From: Desulfobulbaceae bacterium UBA5611
Lineage (GTDB): Bacteria > Desulfobacterota > Desulfobulbia > Desulfobulbales > Desulfocapsaceae
Assembly (NCBI GenBank): GCA_002424635.1
Contig: DIKT01000026.1
Span: 23,802-87,801, forward strand
Length of the DNA: 64,000 nucleotides
Direction of reading: 5' to 3'
Part shown: in pieces, positions 63,594 to 64,000 of the stretch
Layout: every line of letters begins with the position of its first letter
Position numbering within the stretch: the first letter of the stretch is position 1
Position numbers and translations under genes: made by a program
The notes under the pieces: model-generated
Told to the model about the DNA's origin: nothing
What the model saw: the letters and a program-made list of their open reading frames with translations, nothing else
The model's database searches: none

Positions 63594-63734
63594 CTTGGCC
63601 CCTGAATATGTTACCTCTATTGACCTTTATTGCCAGCCGCTTCTCCGGCAAGAAGCTGAGTTATCTTTAGCAGCCAGAGGGGAAACATGACCATCAGATG
63701 AGATGGAGACCTAATAATCAGACAATCATGTCAT

Positions 63735-63793
63735 GCCTGCAGGGCAGGCAAAACAAGCCATCACGATCCTGCCTTGGTAGCTTGTTTTTTTTG
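63735..63793. terminator. Hairpin cluster in the sps-aroG intergenic region
   Basis: GCCTGC/GCAGGC (63735-63740, 63744-63749) and AAAACAAGC/GCTTGTTTT (63750-63758, 63780-63788) form adjacent hairpins. The second is followed by nine T on the plus strand, although no plus gene is known here; on the minus strand it lies downstream of the DAHP synthase gene, where it may serve as its terminator. Confidence 0.45.
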
Positions 63794-63816
63794 ACCTTAT
63801 TCTTAGTTTTTTAATT

Positions 63817-64000
63817 CAACTTCTGATCATCTCGGCAATCTGGAAGGCCACCTCCAGACTCTGTTCCGCGTTTAAGCGGGGATCACAGGTGGTGAGGTAG
63901 TTGTTGGCCAGCTCCGAATCAATAATGTTTCTGGCCCCACCGGTGCACTCGGTGACGTTTTCGCCGGTCATCTCCAGATGGATGCCACCAGGAATAGTCC
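63817..64000 (-). CDS. Class II DAHP synthase, 3' end (gene continues beyond window)
   Basis: The minus strand reads the end of a class II 3-deoxy-7-phosphoheptulonate synthase, the first enzyme of the shikimate pathway. GGIHLEMTGENVTECTGG, then NYLTTCDPRLNAEQSLEVAF and the terminal IAEMIRS match that family. Only 61 codons are inside the window. A hairpin cluster lies just downstream. Confidence 0.9.

Overview
The window is a 64 kb piece of a Gram-negative bacterial chromosome. Nearly all of it is dense, ordinary coding sequence with three accessory patches. The gene set points to an anaerobic or redox-versatile deltaproteobacterium-like organism (Desulfobacterota; a Desulfobulbales-type genome is my best guess, inferred and not proven). 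The clues are a selenocysteine tRNA, a RegB/RegA redox two-component pair, several NosL-type proteins, a multiheme-era envelope style (Tat propeller with a CXXCH site), type IV pilus genes with an MshL-like secretin, and class II DAHP synthase.

Layout. 1-5.4 kb: end of a type IV pilus operon (pilP, an AMIN/STN/TPR half-PilQ, a separate secretin, a lipoprotein) closed by a strong terminator. 5.5-16 kb: secB, uvrA, a CoA-binding protein, glyQ, selC (tRNA-Sec), a periplasmic ATP-dependent DNA ligase, a NosL domain fused to an outer-membrane barrel, and regA/regB. 16-22.9 kb: tRNA-Met, groEL/groES, ilvE, an AI-2E family transporter, tRNA-Pro and tRNA-Asn, pyruvate kinase. 23-30.7 kb: a divergent envelope locus with two FtsX-type permeases, two ABC ATPases, a thioredoxin-like lipoprotein, NosL, a small His/Met-rich membrane protein, a polytopic CPFC membrane protein and a Tat-exported propeller; a perfect 18-bp inverted repeat sits at its centre. 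I read this as an uncharacterised metal or cofactor delivery system for the cell envelope. 30.7-47.5 kb: ABC-F protein, LtaS-like sulfatase, PEBP, methyltransferases, a lytic transglycosylase, glycogen debranching enzyme with treZ, pcm, htpG and hemY. 47.6-53.5 kb: a 1082-residue radical SAM/ArsM-like methyltransferase/DUF5714 fusion, DUF2058, rnhA, srkA.

53.5-57.7 kb is an AT-rich accessory island. It holds the two-gene Kiwa anti-phage system (kwaA, kwaB) inside what looks like a complete integron gene cassette: the left boundary core matches, as an exact 10-base reverse complement, the first core of a 72-nt attC-like site lying just after kwaB. No integrase is present. Beyond it lie an unknown membrane protein, an AT-rich RlmN-family radical SAM enzyme, and an 89-bp perfectly repeated element with nested hairpins.

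57.7-63.6 kb: a compact sucrose operon, sps-spp-fruK-ams (sucrose-phosphate synthase, phosphatase, fructokinase, amylosucrase), as known from halotolerant methanotrophs. Together with the debranching enzyme and trehalohydrolase it suggests osmolyte and glucan metabolism linked through sucrose and trehalose. The window ends inside a class II DAHP synthase gene.
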